A stretch of DNA of 64,000 nt, from assembly GCA_963737575.1 (NCBI GenBank), contig CAVTTJ010000004.1:248001-312000 (forward strand). Reading direction: 5' to 3'. Of the stretch, positions 52,266-60,121 are shown piece after piece (within the stretch, counting starts at the first letter, position 1; the number at the start of each line of letters is the position of its first letter). This DNA comes from VRUE01 sp963737575. Its GTDB lineage: Bacteria > Actinomycetota > Thermoleophilia > Solirubrobacterales > 70-9. The position numbers and the translations under genes are program-made. The notes beneath the pieces were generated by a model that saw nothing but the letters and a program-made list of their open reading frames with translations, was not told the DNA's origin and searched no databases.

Positions 52266-53096
52266 TCAGGGGACCAGGCTGCGCGGCCAGAGGCGCCGGG
52301 CGCGGACGACGTTCAGCTCGGCGCTGAGGACCGTGAGCATCGCTCCCAGATGGACCCAGGCGAGCAACCCGATGACGAGGGCGAAGGTGCCGTAAGCCGG
52401 GGTCGCGCCCTCGACCTGGTGCGAGACGAAGTAGCCGCCGACGAGCTGAAGGACCGCCCACCCGACCGCCGCGACGGCCGCCCCCGGCAGGATCACGCGG
52501 AGCGGCGAGCGCGCCGTGCTCAGGAGGTGGAAGACCGCTGCGAAGACGAGCAGGTTGAGCGCCAGCGATACCGCGACGGCCCAGGCGGCGCCGACACTGC
52601 CGCCGCCGGCCAGGCCCGAGGCGACCGTCGAGACGAGCGTCAGGGTGCCGAGCACGGCGAGCATCGCCAACGAGCGGAGCCGCGAGGAGAGAAAGCCGGA
52701 GCGCTCACCGCGCGGGACTTCCCAGATCGTGTCCAGCGCTTCGCCCGTGGCAAGCACCACGCCGAGTCCCGCCCAGAGCGATCCGACGATGCCGATCGCA
52801 AGCGCGACGCCGCTGCCTTCGAGGGTGCCGACCCGGATCTGCTCGCCGACGACGGGGAACTGGCCGAGGACCGAGTCGATCGCGTCCTTCCGCAGGCCCG
52901 GATCGCCGGCGAGGACGAAGCCAAGCACCGAGGTGAGGAGAAGGAGCAGGGGGAAGATCGAGAAGAACGCCCGGTAGGCGATCAGCGCCGTCAGGTTGCC
53001 GCCCTCGTCGTCGGCGAACTTCCTGCCGACAGCGACCGGGATCGCCAACGCTGGGTGCCGCCGCTGGAAGCGATCGAGCGCGCGGACAGCTCGCAG
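52266..53096 (-). CDS. YihY/BrkB family membrane protein, possible CTG start
   Basis: A 276-residue membrane protein: PVAVGRKFADDEGGNLTALI and YRAFFSIFPLLLLLTSVLGF are the family N-terminus, then several more hydrophobic helices and GLGVVLATGEALDTIWEVPR. The conserved segment LDRFQRRHPALAIPVAV extends upstream of TTG 53048, and no ATG, GTG or TTG is in frame before the stop at 53099; CTG 53096, 2 nt after the preceding gene's TAG, is the likely start. Function unresolved (formerly misnamed RNase BN). Confidence 0.88.
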   Translation of the reverse strand: MRAVRALDRFQRRHPALAIPVAVGRKFADDEGGNLTALIAYRAFFSIFPLLLLLTSVLGFVLAGDPGLRKDAIDSVLGQFPVVGEQIRVGTLEGSGVALAIGIVGSLWAGLGVVLATGEALDTIWEVPRGERSGFLSSRLRSLAMLAVLGTLTLVSTVASGLAGGGSVGAAWAVAVSLALNLLVFAAVFHLLSTARSPLRVILPGAAVAAVGWAVLQLVGGYFVSHQVEGATPAYGTFALVIGLLAWVHLGAMLTVLSAELNVVRARRLWPRSLVP

Positions 53097-53098
53097 GG

Positions 53099-53608
53099 CT
53101 AGGCGATCCCCTCGATCTCGTACTCGCGCAGGAAGCCCTCGAACAGGCGGCGATGGCCCTGCTCGTCGCGGAGGATCTCGATCGCCATGTCCTGGGTGAC
53201 GGGGTCGACGCCGTCGGTCTCCTCGATGATCCGGGTGTAGTGCTCGATCGCCCCGGTCTCGGCCTTGATTACCCCGCGGATCACATGGACGATGTCGGTC
53301 TGCTCCTCCGGCGGCTGCAGGAAGGGCTGCGCGGCCGCGAAGTCCTCCGAGCCGGGCACGACCCCGTAGAGCTCCTTGATCCGCTCGGCGAACCGGCGCG
53401 CGTGGCCGAGCTCCTCTTCGACGTCTTCGCGGAGGGACTCCTTGACCTCCTGCGCGCGAACCCCGTCGAGGTTGACCGAAGCCGAAATGTAGCTCATGAC
53501 CGTCTCGACCTCCATCCAGTAGGCCCTGCGGAGCAGCTCGACGACGCGCTCGCGCGCCTCGAGGTTGGCGCTGTCGAAGATGCCCTTGCTGGGCGCCGAA
53601 GCCTCCAT
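53099..53608 (-). CDS. Ferritin-like domain protein
   Basis: A 169-residue four-helix protein: YWMEVETVMSYISASVNLDG, EELGHARRFAERIKELYG, IKAETGAIEHYTRII and EILRDEQGHRRLFEGFLREY give the two ExxH pairs of a di-iron site. Bacterioferritin-related; it could store iron or protect from peroxide. ATG 53608 has AGGAGG 5 nt upstream. YihY follows directly. Confidence 0.88.
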   Translation of the reverse strand: MEASAPSKGIFDSANLEARERVVELLRRAYWMEVETVMSYISASVNLDGVRAQEVKESLREDVEEELGHARRFAERIKELYGVVPGSEDFAAAQPFLQPPEEQTDIVHVIRGVIKAETGAIEHYTRIIEETDGVDPVTQDMAIEILRDEQGHRRLFEGFLREYEIEGIA

Positions 53609-53648
53609 CGTTCCTCCTGGTTCGCTTGTCTACCCGTCAGGGTATGCG

Positions 53649-54797
53649 CTACCCGGTGGGGCTTGCGGGCAATCTCTGTTCCCAGCCGAACGGCCCGGGT
53701 TCGAACTCGGCCCGCGGCACCGTTTCCGCGTCGCCGCCCGTCCAGGAGTTGAAGCGGTACCAGGCGGGCTTCGCTTCGCGGTTGTCGGTCAGCAGGCCGG
53801 CCGAGTCGCAGAACTGGCAGGTCGGCGGTTCGGCGTCGGCCCACGAGAACCACCAGACTCCGCCGATCCGCCAGCTGTAGCGGTGGAGCGAGAGCATCGA
53901 GAAGGCAAGGCTGAGCTGGTCGGCCTGGCCGTAGAGGCCCCGCTCCCAGCGAGACTCGTAGCTGTCCGAGCCCCAACCGAGCTCGGTCACGTAGATCGGG
54001 GTCGAGGCGTCATCGTGTTCCTTCATCACCCGGCGCAGGTTTTCGATCTGGCCGCGCATCGCGGCGGCGCCGGCGACGTACGGATGGAGGCCGACGCCGT
54101 CGAACCAGCGCTTCACGTTCCGCGCCCGGTAGACCCGTGAGAGGAACTCGCCCGGCGCCATGTTGGGCGGGATCTGGAGCGGGCGCCCGAAGAGGCCGCC
54201 GAGGATCACCTTCGACCCCGGCTCGATCCGGTGCAGAACCTGGCCCGCCGCGCGGAGGATGTTGGCGAAGCCCTCCGGGTCGGCGCTTCCGAAGGTGACG
54301 ATGTTGGGCTCGTTCCAGATCTCCCAGTACCTGATCGGCTCCGGCGTCAGTTGGGGATTGTCTTCCCAGAATTCCCCGCCGGGCCCGTAGCGGAGAGCTG
54401 CCTGCCGCAGAAACGAGCGCCAGGCGTGGACCTCGCGCGGCGTCACCGGTTCGACCCCGGGCACTTCTGAAAGCCATTCCGGGGTCCCCCAGACGAACGG
54501 GAAGACGCGCAGGCCATGTTCGGCGGCCAGTTCGACCCCGTGGTCGAAGTAGGACCAGTCGGGATCCCCGACGGCCGGGTCGACGGCCTCGATCTGCGAC
54601 CAGGCGAGCGGCAGCCGCACGCTGGCGACATCGGCCTCCGCCATCAGCTCGTAGTCGGAGTCGGAGGGGGCCGACTGCGGTGAGATTCCGACGAAGCCCG
54701 CCGGCGCCCGGGCAGCTCCCTGGGCTGAGGAGGCGAACAGCGCCAGCGCGAGCGCCAGCGCGAGCGCGAGCGGTGCGAGCCTTGCTGTCCGGTTCAT
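53649..54797 (-). CDS. Secreted glycoside hydrolase (GH39/GH5-like clan A)
   Basis: A 382-residue TIM-barrel glycosidase. The signal peptide contains an unusual (LA)n run followed by FASSAQGAARA. RYWEIWNEPNIVTFGSADPE contains the general acid (NEP motif, beta-strand 4) and YVTELGWGSDSYES the nucleophile glutamate (strand 7). Substrate unknown; xylo- or manno-oligosaccharides are possible. ATG 54797, with TTACCT 7 nt upstream. Confidence 0.85.
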   Translation of the reverse strand: MNRTARLAPLALALALALALFASSAQGAARAPAGFVGISPQSAPSDSDYELMAEADVASVRLPLAWSQIEAVDPAVGDPDWSYFDHGVELAAEHGLRVFPFVWGTPEWLSEVPGVEPVTPREVHAWRSFLRQAALRYGPGGEFWEDNPQLTPEPIRYWEIWNEPNIVTFGSADPEGFANILRAAGQVLHRIEPGSKVILGGLFGRPLQIPPNMAPGEFLSRVYRARNVKRWFDGVGLHPYVAGAAAMRGQIENLRRVMKEHDDASTPIYVTELGWGSDSYESRWERGLYGQADQLSLAFSMLSLHRYSWRIGGVWWFSWADAEPPTCQFCDSAGLLTDNREAKPAWYRFNSWTGGDAETVPRAEFEPGPFGWEQRLPASPTG

Positions 54798-54889
54798 GTC
54801 TTCGAGGTAACCCCCCTGAGCTTCAAAGTAGCGACCGCGGGGTGCGCGGCGTCCCGCGGGCGCCCCCTCTGAGATAATCCGCCCCCTCT

Positions 54890-54963
54890 CGGGGCGTGGC
54901 GCAGCCTGGTAGCGCGCACCGTTCGGGTCGGTGAGGTCCCCGGTTCAAATCCGGGCGCCCCGA
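54890..54963 (+). tRNA. tRNA-Pro (anticodon CGG)
   Basis: 74-nt cloverleaf: acceptor CGGGGCG/CGCCCCG, D arm GCGC...GCGC, anticodon stem CACCG/CGGTG around loop TTCGGGT (anticodon CGG), T arm CCCGG-TTCAAAT-CCGGG, discriminator A. No encoded CCA. It reads CCG, a frequent proline codon in this GC-rich DNA. Confidence 0.95.
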
Positions 54964-55103
54964 TATCTGCCAGAGCCGGCTCGGTGACGGGGCCGGCCGG
55001 GGCCGCTTGACTTCACCCCGGATCGGAGGGAGATTGATCGCGATCCGACAACAGCAGTTCGATTGAGTCGGCAACCGGCGGAGGTCGAGATGGAGGTGTC
55101 GGC

Positions 55104-55589
55104 GTGAGCGACGGAAACGGCGACGGCAGCCCGCCGGTGAGCGCAGGGGAGGCAAGGCTCGAGGTCGTGGTCGTGCCGGTCTCCGACGTCGATCGGGCGA
55201 AGGGCTTCTATGAGGGCCTTGGATGGCGACTGGACGCCGACCTGGCGGTCGAGGACGGTTACCGGGTCGTCAAGCTGACGCCTCCGGGCTCCGGCTGCGC
55301 GATCATCTTCGGCGAGGGAGTCACCGCCGCCCCACCCGGCTCCATCGAAGGACTGCAGCTCGCGGTCCATGACATCGACGCGGCCCGCGCCGACCTCGTC
55401 GCGCGAGGCGTCGACGTCAGTGAGACGTTTCACGACAAGACCGGGGTCTTCCACCACGCCGGGACCGAGGCGCGCGAAAGCGGGCCGGCCCCGGAGCATG
55501 CCGACTACGGCTCGTTCGTCGCCTTCAGCGACCCGGATGGCAACGGGCGGATGATGCAGGAGATAAAGACACGTCCGCCGGGCCGCTGA
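55104..55589 (+). CDS. VOC superfamily protein
   Basis: A 161-residue glyoxalase/dioxygenase-fold protein: VVVVPVSDVDRAKGFYEGLG and DYGSFVAFSDPDGNGRMMQE are the two VOC half-signatures, with GLQLAVHDIDAARADLVARG between them. Catalysis cannot be assigned. GTG 55104 has GGAGG upstream (GGAGGTGTCGGC). Confidence 0.85.
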   Translation: MSDGNGDGSPPVSAGEARLEVVVVPVSDVDRAKGFYEGLGWRLDADLAVEDGYRVVKLTPPGSGCAIIFGEGVTAAPPGSIEGLQLAVHDIDAARADLVARGVDVSETFHDKTGVFHHAGTEARESGPAPEHADYGSFVAFSDPDGNGRMMQEIKTRPPGR

Positions 55590-55629
55590 GGGGAACCATG
55601 GCACCGGAACTCGAGCCGTTGCTGCCGAG

Positions 55630-57000
55630 ATGAGCGGCGAATACGACGTGATCGTTCTCGGCGGCGGCTCGCCGGGCGAGCACTGCGCCGGCGCCCTGGC
55701 GGAGGGCGGGCTGCGGGTGGCGGTGGTCGAGCGCGAGCTCGTCGGCGGGGAGTGCTCGTACTGGGCCTGCATCCCCTCGAAGACCCTTCTGCGCCCCGGC
55801 GAGGCGGTCAACGGGGCCCGCGAGGCCACCGCCACCGCCGAGGTCGACGTCGAGGCGGCGCTGGCGTGGCGGGACTTCATGGTCTCCGACCACACCGACG
55901 CCGGGCAGGAGCGCTGGCTCGCCGCCAACGGCATCGACCTGCTGCGCGGCAGCGGCCGGCTCGCGGGACCGGGCGCCGTCGAGGTCGACGGCGTGCGCCA
56001 CACCGCCGAGCACGTGGTGCTGGCGAACGGCGCCGACCCGGTGGTGCCGCCGGTTCCCGGTCTGCGCGAACTGGACGGCATCTGGACCAACCGCGAGGTG
56101 ACCGCGATGAAGGCCGTCCCACGCCGGCTGCTGATCCTCGGCGGCGGGCCGGTGGGGGTGGAGATGGCACAGGCCGTTCGCCGCCTCGGCGGCGAGGCCG
56201 TCGTCATCGACATGTCCGAGCAGGTTCTCGGGCGCGAGCCTGCGCCCCTGGGACAGGCGCTGGGCCAGGTCCTCGCCAAAGAGGGAATCGAGCTCATCCT
56301 CTCGTCGAACGCCACGGCCGCGCGGCTCGAGGGTGAGGACTTCGTCCTCGAGTTCGACGAGGGGCGGGAGCTGCGCGGCGACCGGATCCTGGTCGCCACC
56401 GGCCGCCGCCCGCGGGTCCAGGGCGTGGGCCTGGAGACCGTCGGCATCGAGCCGGACGCCAAGGGGATCCCGGTCGACGCCCACCTTCGAGCCGGAGAGA
56501 ACCTCTGGGCGATCGGCGACGTCAACGGCATCTGGCCTCTGACCCATGTGGGCAAGTATCAGGGCGAGGTGGTCGCCGCGAACATCCTCGGCCGGCCCCG
56601 TACGGCGAACTACGAGGCCGTCCCGCGCGTCGTCTACACCGACCCGCAGGCCGCCTCGGTCGGGGCCTCGGCCGGCCGCTTCAGCGCGACGGTCCCGGTC
56701 TCGGAGGTGGCCAAGACCGCGACCTACACGCGAGCGTACGCCGACCACAACGGCTTCCTCACCCTGCTCAGCGACGGCGAGCGGCTGACGGGCGCGTACG
56801 CGCTCGGTCCCGAGGCGGGCGAGTGGCTGCAGCAGGCAACGCTCGCGATCCGGGCGCGCATCCCGCTCGAGGTCCTGAGCGACACGATCCAACCGTTTCC
56901 GACCTTCTCGGAGATCTACGTCGGTGCGCTGAAGGCGCTCCGCGACGAAATCGCGGCAGCTCCCGCCGCGGACGGCGCAGAGCCCCCGATGACGGCCTGA
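55630..57000 (+). CDS. FAD/NAD disulfide oxidoreductase (Lpd/MerA-like)
   Basis: A 456-residue class I flavoprotein. GGECSYWACIPSKTLLRP has the redox pair CxxxxC, ILGGGPVGVEMAQAVRRLGG binds NAD(P), and LWAIGDVNGIWPLTHVGKYQ the second FAD site. The C-terminal HxxHPT catalytic dyad of lipoamide dehydrogenases is replaced by IQPFPTFSEI, so ordinary lipoamide turnover is doubtful. A peroxiredoxin-like gene follows 13 nt downstream, a possible partner. Confidence 0.9.
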   Translation: MSGEYDVIVLGGGSPGEHCAGALAEGGLRVAVVERELVGGECSYWACIPSKTLLRPGEAVNGAREATATAEVDVEAALAWRDFMVSDHTDAGQERWLAANGIDLLRGSGRLAGPGAVEVDGVRHTAEHVVLANGADPVVPPVPGLRELDGIWTNREVTAMKAVPRRLLILGGGPVGVEMAQAVRRLGGEAVVIDMSEQVLGREPAPLGQALGQVLAKEGIELILSSNATAARLEGEDFVLEFDEGRELRGDRILVATGRRPRVQGVGLETVGIEPDAKGIPVDAHLRAGENLWAIGDVNGIWPLTHVGKYQGEVVAANILGRPRTANYEAVPRVVYTDPQAASVGASAGRFSATVPVSEVAKTATYTRAYADHNGFLTLLSDGERLTGAYALGPEAGEWLQQATLAIRARIPLEVLSDTIQPFPTFSEIYVGALKALRDEIAAAPAADGAEPPMTA

Positions 57001-57013
57001 TGGATGGAGACCG

Positions 57014-57655
57014 ATGCGCTCAGACATGAAACCCGGCGCCGTCTTCCCGGACTACGAGCTGCCCGACACCGAGACGGTGCCCCGCAGGCTGAGCGAGCTG
57101 CAGGGCGATGACCCGCTGATCCTGACGCTTGCTCGAGGCCACTACTGCCCGAAGGAGCACCAGCAGCATCTCGAACTCGCCTCGTTCTATTCGAAGATCG
57201 CGGTCGCCTACACCAAGATCGCGACCATCGCCACCGACGAGCATCACACGCTGCAGGAGTTCCGCGCCTCGGTCGGCGCCCAGTGGCCGTTCCTCTCCGA
57301 CCCGGAGCGCACGGTGCAGAAGGACCTCGAGATCCAGGAGTACACCGACCCTGAGAACGACCCGATGATCCCGCACACCCTCGTCCTCAAGCCGGGCCTC
57401 GTCATCCACAGCATCTACAACGGCTACTGGTTCTGGGGGCGCCCGTCGGTCGCTGAGCTCCGCCGTGACCTGCGTGCGGTTTCGAGCGAGATCCGCCCCG
57501 ATTGGGACCTCAGCACCCCGGGCCTCCGTGAGGCCTGGGAGGCCGGTGACCTCTCCCCCTTCCACGGGTGGGACAAGAGCGGCACCGGCAGCCGGACCGC
57601 CGAGGAGTCGAGGGCCTATGGCGACGCGCCGAGCGGTGGATCGACGTCGTCGTAG
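57014..57655 (+). CDS. Peroxiredoxin/AhpC-TSA-like redoxin
   Basis: A 213-residue thioredoxin-fold protein: PGAVFPDYELPDTE at the N-terminus and LARGHYCPKEHQQHLE holding one cysteine where peroxiredoxins have the peroxidatic Cys; WPFLSDPERTVQKDLEIQEY follows. No clear resolving cysteine is seen, so a 1-Cys type is likely. ATG 57014 or 57026. The 3' end overlaps the convergent SnoaL gene by 40 nt. Confidence 0.88.
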   Translation: MRSDMKPGAVFPDYELPDTETVPRRLSELQGDDPLILTLARGHYCPKEHQQHLELASFYSKIAVAYTKIATIATDEHHTLQEFRASVGAQWPFLSDPERTVQKDLEIQEYTDPENDPMIPHTLVLKPGLVIHSIYNGYWFWGRPSVAELRRDLRAVSSEIRPDWDLSTPGLREAWEAGDLSPFHGWDKSGTGSRTAEESRAYGDAPSGGSTSS

Positions 57656-58452
57656 ATGCGGGCGGCGGCGAGCCTGCCGCTCTCACCCCTGTCGTAAACG
57701 GCAACGCCGGCCTGTGGCTGAAGATCGGTCTCGCCCCAGCGGGCGACGTTGTACTCGATCACGCAGGCGCGACCGTCATCGAGCATGGCGCAGTGCTCCA
57801 GGGGGATGCCGCCGCCGTTGGAGAAGAGCAGCTCGTAGAACGAGCGGAGCCCGTCGGGACCTCGGTGGACGTGCGGGCCCCCCGCGGGCTCGCGGGCATA
57901 CCCATCTGGCTCGAAGGCCGCCAGGATCCGGTCGAGGTCGCCCGTCGCGAGCGCACCCTGGTACTCGCCGACGACGTCAGGTTGGCGCAACGCCGGGTCG
58001 GGCTGCAGCAGCGGCGGGCGGTTGGCATGGCGGCCGCTGAGCGCCCAGTTGCTGAAGTAGACCCGCACCTCCTCCATCCGCCCCCCGGCGCCGAGATCGG
58101 CGACGATCGCGACCGGAACCTCCACCCGATCGGCGGGGCCGTCGAGCTCGAGCACGACCTCCTCGGCGGCCCGATCCTTGGCGATCACATGGGATACCTG
58201 ACGGAGGGAGGCGCGACGGTACTCGAGCCACGATCGGGTCTCGGAGGCGAACGTCTCGAAGGCTGCGGTTCCCCTGATCCGGCCGCGCACGGGGTCGTGG
58301 AGCTCGGGCGAACCGGTGAACGACCCGACGAGGGCATCGAGCTCTCCCATCATCAGGCCCTCGAAGTAGGGGACGCCGTCGGCCGCGTGCCGGTGGCGTT
58401 CTTCATATCGGGCGAGCGCCGGCGCGGAGAACAGCTCGGGAGCCCACGGCAT
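57616..58452 (-). CDS. Tandem SnoaL-like (double NTF2) protein
   Basis: A 278-residue protein with two NTF2-like halves: residues ~25-150 (LDALVGSFTGSPELHDPVRG ... MEEVRVYFSNW) and ~165-275 (GDLDRILAAFEPDGYAREPA ... GRLAAARIYDD). Internal similarity suggests fusion or duplication. Such folds bind small molecules or act as cyclases/isomerases; the role is unknown. ATG 58452. Confidence 0.78.
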   Translation of the reverse strand: MPWAPELFSAPALARYEERHRHAADGVPYFEGLMMGELDALVGSFTGSPELHDPVRGRIRGTAAFETFASETRSWLEYRRASLRQVSHVIAKDRAAEEVVLELDGPADRVEVPVAIVADLGAGGRMEEVRVYFSNWALSGRHANRPPLLQPDPALRQPDVVGEYQGALATGDLDRILAAFEPDGYAREPAGGPHVHRGPDGLRSFYELLFSNGGGIPLEHCAMLDDGRACVIEYNVARWGETDLQPQAGVAVYDRGESGRLAAARIYDDVDPPLGASP

Positions 58453-58523
58453 GCGGGAAGAATCTCACATCGCATCGACCCCGATCCGGCCTCACGGGCC
58501 GCGATCGGGAAAGACCGGGGACC

Positions 58524-59030
58524 GTGAGCCAACCACCGGAGGAGCCGATCCGGCTGGTCCCCTACGAGCCGAGCTGGCCGGCCCGGTTCGAGAGCGAGCG
58601 GGCCCTGCTCGAGCGGGCGATCGGCGAGTGGGCGGCGGGGGGCATCCACCACGTCGGAAGCACCGCCGTCCCCGGCCTCGCGGCGAAGCCGGTGATCGAC
58701 ATCCTCGTCGGCGTCGACGATCTGACCTCCTCCCGCGCCTGCTTCGAGCCGCTGGCCGAGCTCGAATACCTCTACGCGCCCTACCTCCCGGACCAGATGC
58801 ACTGGTTCTGCAAGCCCGACCCCCGGCGGCGGACCCATCACCTGCACCTCGTCCCGAAGATGAGCGACCGGTTCCGGGACGAGCTCGCCTTCCGCGACAT
58901 CCTTCGCGCCGATCCGGCGACGGCGGCGGACTACCTGGCACTCAAGGGCCGGTTGGCGAGGGACCTCGAGCACGACCGCGAGGGGTACACCGACGCCAAG
59001 GCCGGGTTCATCGCCCGCGCCCTCAGCTGA
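58524..59030 (+). CDS. GrpB-family nucleotidyltransferase-like protein
   Basis: A 168-residue GrpB/UPF0157 protein: IRLVPYEPSWPARFESERAL, HHVGSTAVPGLAAKPVIDIL (the GS...D nucleotidyltransferase-fold motif) and THHLHLVPKMSDRFRDELAF. Members are linked to CoaE or aminoglycoside resistance folds, but the activity is not settled. GTG 58524. The stop overlaps the DsbA-like gene by 8 nt. Confidence 0.88.
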   Translation: MSQPPEEPIRLVPYEPSWPARFESERALLERAIGEWAAGGIHHVGSTAVPGLAAKPVIDILVGVDDLTSSRACFEPLAELEYLYAPYLPDQMHWFCKPDPRRRTHHLHLVPKMSDRFRDELAFRDILRADPATAADYLALKGRLARDLEHDREGYTDAKAGFIARALS

Positions 59031-59748
59031 CCGCTTCGATCGCCCTTTCGACGCTGCCCAGGCTGGGCCCGTCCTGCAGCGTCCGGGTCCCGTTCGGGCC
59101 GGTCACGATCGCCCCCAGGCCGGTTCGGATCCCGAGATCGGTGCCGAGCTGCTCGTAGCCCCTGAGCTTGGCCGTGATCGCGCCGTCCGACCCGCCCTCG
59201 CTGTTGAGGTATTCGCGCCATTCTTCGATTTCGAGCTCGCCGATCGAGCCGGCAATCGATTCGAGGAAGTCCTGGTCGATGCCGAACTGTTCGGCTTCGT
59301 CCTGATTGCGGAAGAAGAGATAGGTGTACTGCCAACCGTAGCCCTGCTGCGCCGCCGCCTCGGCGCCGTAGAAGCCGAGCTCGAGTTCGTTTTCGGCGAC
59401 CGAGTAGTGGCGCATCAGGAGCTTCACCTTGTCCTGGCGGGCGAAGGCTTCGGTCAGCGCCGGGACGACACCGAGGAAGTCGGCGCGGCAGGTCGAGCAC
59501 TGCATGTCGGTGAAGATCTGGATCGAGACCGGCGCGTCGGAGGAGCCGAGCCTGTCGCCTTCCTGGGGCACGCCGCCGAAGATCTCCTGAGCTTCCTCGA
59601 TCCCCGCGACGTGGACGACTTCGTTGCCGGCTTCCTTGGTCGCGGCCTGGACCAGGGCGTAGCCGAGCGCGAGGACCGTGATCGCCAGCGCGATGATCAC
59701 GAACGGGCGCCCTCGGCGCGGGATCGGGGTCGCGGCGGCTTCCGACAT
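59023..59748 (-). CDS. Membrane-anchored DsbA-like thioredoxin-fold protein
   Basis: A 241-residue protein with an N-terminal anchor (FVIIALAITVLALGYALVQA) and an outside DsbA-like domain. TDMQCSTCRADF holds the CxxC and GAIVTGPNGTRTL sits where the cis-Pro loop would be, though the cis-Pro is not obvious. Likely oxidises or isomerises disulfides of exported proteins. ATG 59748 follows GATAAT by 6 nt (leaderless type). Confidence 0.88.
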   Translation of the reverse strand: MSEAAATPIPRRGRPFVIIALAITVLALGYALVQAATKEAGNEVVHVAGIEEAQEIFGGVPQEGDRLGSSDAPVSIQIFTDMQCSTCRADFLGVVPALTEAFARQDKVKLLMRHYSVAENELELGFYGAEAAAQQGYGWQYTYLFFRNQDEAEQFGIDQDFLESIAGSIGELEIEEWREYLNSEGGSDGAITAKLRGYEQLGTDLGIRTGLGAIVTGPNGTRTLQDGPSLGSVERAIEAVS

Positions 59749-59827
59749 CGGACCATTATCGCGGGCGGGAAAGCTCGCCCGCTCCGCGCCCGGGCCAGGC
59801 ACATTCCCCGCAATTTGCGGCAGATTG

Positions 59828-59853
59828 GTTGACACGTCCGGGCTCCAGGGTAA
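59828..59853 (+). promoter_or_regulatory. SigB-type promoter of the small gene at 59895
   Basis: GTTG (59828-59831), 16 nt, GGGTAA (59848-59853): the same spacing as the sigma and anti-sigma promoters with one -35 substitution. A TTGACA (59829-59834) overlaps the -35, so a housekeeping promoter is also possible. Confidence 0.5.
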
Positions 59854-59894
59854 GTATCTGCCTACTCGATCTTCAGCGACCTGGGAGGTCCGCC

Positions 59895-60086
59895 GTGGCA
59901 AATCACCTCACTCCGTCTGAGCTTGCCGACGAGATGCACATGAAGCGGCAGGAGGTGATCGGCAAATGCGTGGAGATGGGGGTCCCGATATTCCACGGCA
60001 GGATCGACAAATCACTCTTCGAGAGCTCGTTGAAGCACACCATGGCGATCGCGACGAGCAGGGAACGGCGCGCCTCGGCCGCCTAG
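59895..60086 (+). CDS. Small helical protein, IF2N/HTH-like
   Basis: A 63-residue protein: LTPSELADEMHMKRQEVIGK and CVEMGVPIFHGRIDKSLFES, resembling the small helical IF2 N-terminal-type (IF2N) domain, or a simple HTH, followed by a basic tail. GTG 59895 has GGAGG 7 nt upstream. The SigB-type promoter suggests a stress-induced nucleic-acid or ribosome-binding protein (inference). Confidence 0.75.
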   Translation: MANHLTPSELADEMHMKRQEVIGKCVEMGVPIFHGRIDKSLFESSLKHTMAIATSRERRASAA

Positions 60087-60108
60087 AGACCAGCCCTCTC
60101 GCTTGAAC

Positions 60109-60114
60109 TAGACT
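60109..60114 (+). promoter_or_regulatory. Predicted -10 box of acyl-CoA synthetase gene
   Basis: TAGACT ends 7 nt before ATG 60122; no ribosome site precedes it, so a leaderless transcript is likely. Confidence 0.4.
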
Positions 60115-60121
60115 CCCCGTG

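Noticed and set aside
53630..53654. Two GGGTAG motifs on the minus strand before the ferritin-like gene as SigB promoters
   Set aside because: No GTTT-like -35 at 14-17 nt spacing.
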